From positions 328,533-392,532 of the forward strand of contig PBKD01000014.1 in NCBI GenBank assembly GCA_002722055.1: DNA of 64,000 bases, read 5' to 3'. The position numbers were made by a program, and so were the translations under genes. This DNA is from Rhodospirillaceae bacterium. Its GTDB lineage: Bacteria; Pseudomonadota; Alphaproteobacteria; SHVP01. The notes below the pieces were generated by a model. It searched no databases, had not been told where the DNA came from, and was given only the letters and a program-made list of their open reading frames with translations. Positions 62,700-64,000 of this stretch are shown here, in pieces. The first letter of the stretch is position 1; every line of letters begins with the position of its first letter.

Positions 62700-62879
62700 T
62701 TTCTACTCCTAAATAATTAAATAAATCCTAGCAAACTCGGCATGCCCCGCCGGAATACTAATTTGTCATTGTTTATACATTTATGGTATTAACTTCGCAA
62801 GTGGTGAGTATAAATAAATCAATGACTTTATTGAAATAATTGCAGATTAAATAAAAAACTTGCGAAATTTAAAGGGTTT

Positions 62880-63422
62880 TTAGCGAGGCGCAACTACCAT
62901 AGTCATAAGCTTACCCTCAACTTTTGGAAACTGTTCAATTTTTCCAATAGATTCAACATCTTCTTTTACTCTCTCCAGAACTCTCAAACCTATGTTCTGA
63001 TGGGACATTTCTCTTCCTCTAAACCTTAAGGTAACCTTAACCTTATCACCTTCATCCAAAAATCTATTAATAGATTTCATTTTTATATCATAATCATGAT
63101 CGTCGATATTTGGCCTTAGTTTGATTTCTTTAACTTCTATGACTTTTTGTTTTTTTCTGGCAATACTAGCTTTTTTTTGAGCTTCGTATTTATATTTACC
63201 ATAATCTAATATTTTACAAACTGGTGGGTCAGAATTTGGAGATACCTCAACCAAGTCTAAACCATTTTCCTCAGCTAACTTAAGTGCTTTGTCAATATCA
63301 ACTACACCTAACATTCCTCCATCGGAACCAACCAGCCGAACTGAACTAACTTCTATTTGATCATTTACTCGCGGCCCGTGCTGACTTGCTTGGGGGAGTG
63401 CTTTATGTGGTCTTCTTGTTAT
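62880..63422 (-). CDS. infC: Translation initiation factor IF-3 (start extended to a non-canonical ATA codon)
   Basis: Track ORF ([11 protein letters not shown]...) lacks the IF3 N-terminus. Same frame continues upstream as [42 protein letters not shown], and an in-frame TAA lies 4 codons upstream of the ATA at 63422; GGAG 7 nt before ATA; 180 aa. Confidence 0.9.
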   Translation of the reverse strand: MTRRPHKALPQASQHGPRVNDQIEVSSVRLVGSDGGMLGVVDIDKALKLAEENGLDLVEVSPNSDPPVCKILDYGKYKYEAQKKASIARKKQKVIEVKEIKLRPNIDDHDYDIKMKSINRFLDEGDKVKVTLRFRGREMSHQNIGLRVLERVKEDVESIGKIEQFPKVEGKLMTMVVAPR

Positions 63423-63622
63423 ACGCTTTCTCCATTATAAAAAATATTACAGTTAATTATGTTATAATTACTTTTTAAAAGCCAAGAAAAAAATAAAGCT
63501 ACTAACATATGCAACAGATTATTACCCCTCCTTAACTCTTTATTAGATAAAACATGAATTAATAATGAAAATATAGATAATTTTATTTAATAAAGAAAGC
63601 AATTATGTCAAGCTCAGTCTAC

Positions 63623-64000
63623 TTATATCAATTCTTGGTACAATTTAATAGTGGATTGTTGCATATATTCAAGTCTATATTCAGAGGAAACATGGTTTCG
63701 TGCTGCTTCTCCTAGTTTTTTTCTTGATTCAATATCCATTTGTAGTGCTGAATTTATAGCCTTTGACAAAGAGTCAGAATTATTATTTAAAAATAATATT
63801 CCTGTTTTTTTATTCATAATTGTTTCAGAACTCCCGCCATGATCAGATGCTATAATGATTCTGTTCATAGCTTGAGCCTCAACTGATACTCTTCCAAAAG
63901 CTTCCGGATCAGTTGAGGCGGAAACAACAATATCAGATAGCATATAAGCAGCAGGCATGTCAGTACAGTGGTTTACAAATTGTACTAACTCGGACAGATT
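63623..64000 (-). CDS. Glycosyltransferase family 4-like protein (C-terminal part; continues off right edge)
   Basis: AYMLSDIVVSASTDPEAFGRVSVEAQAMNRIIIASDHGGSSETI typical GT-B donor-site region; frame stays open to 64000 (...NLSELVQFVNHCTDMPAAY). Confidence 0.88.
   Translation of the reverse strand, partial: NLSELVQFVNHCTDMPAAYMLSDIVVSASTDPEAFGRVSVEAQAMNRIIIASDHGGSSETIMNKKTGILFLNNNSDSLSKAINSALQMDIESRKKLGEAARNHVSSEYRLEYMQQSTIKLYQELI

Noticed and set aside
1-64000. CRISPR arrays, IS elements, prophage, integrons, toxin-antitoxin or defence islands
   Set aside because: Read for direct repeat arrays, transposase/integrase motifs and defence domains; none seen. Content is contiguous housekeeping genes.

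Overview
AT-rich, gene-dense chromosomal window that reads as a streamlined, probably marine, alphaproteobacterium. This is inferred from gene content and synteny: fused trpEG, class I LysRS, a SAM-II riboswitch on metZ, cycM-kdsB-pheA, and ffs-dnaX-ybaB-recR. Nearly everything is core metabolism or information processing: pyrD, lysS, trpEG, metZ, apaG, trkH, argE/F/D/B, rpmH-rnpA-yidD-yidC-engB, dapD/E, truA-fmt-def, rmuC, recR-ybaB-dnaX-ffs, nudC, pheA-kdsB-cycM, hisN, yejABEF, pepB-like, cspA, lepA, and infC-rpmI-rplT-pheS-pheT. RNA features are tRNA-Arg(ACG), tRNA-Ser(GGA), a small bacterial SRP RNA and a SAM-II riboswitch. I saw no mobile elements, CRISPR arrays, rRNA genes or prophage. 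I found no convincing new multi-gene system. The most interesting signals are small-scale: (1) an A10 run at the domain III/IV boundary of dnaX with immediate stops in both alternative frames, a candidate tau/gamma switch; (2) infC apparently starting at ATA, and a second, unlisted small membrane-protein ORF (56459-56755) that also lacks any ATG/GTG/TTG start; (3) an SRP RNA whose apical stem is one base pair shorter than the E. coli form; (4) a SAM-II pseudoknot directly followed by a 4-codon uORF; (5) an HtrA-like protein that has lost all three catalytic triad residues.
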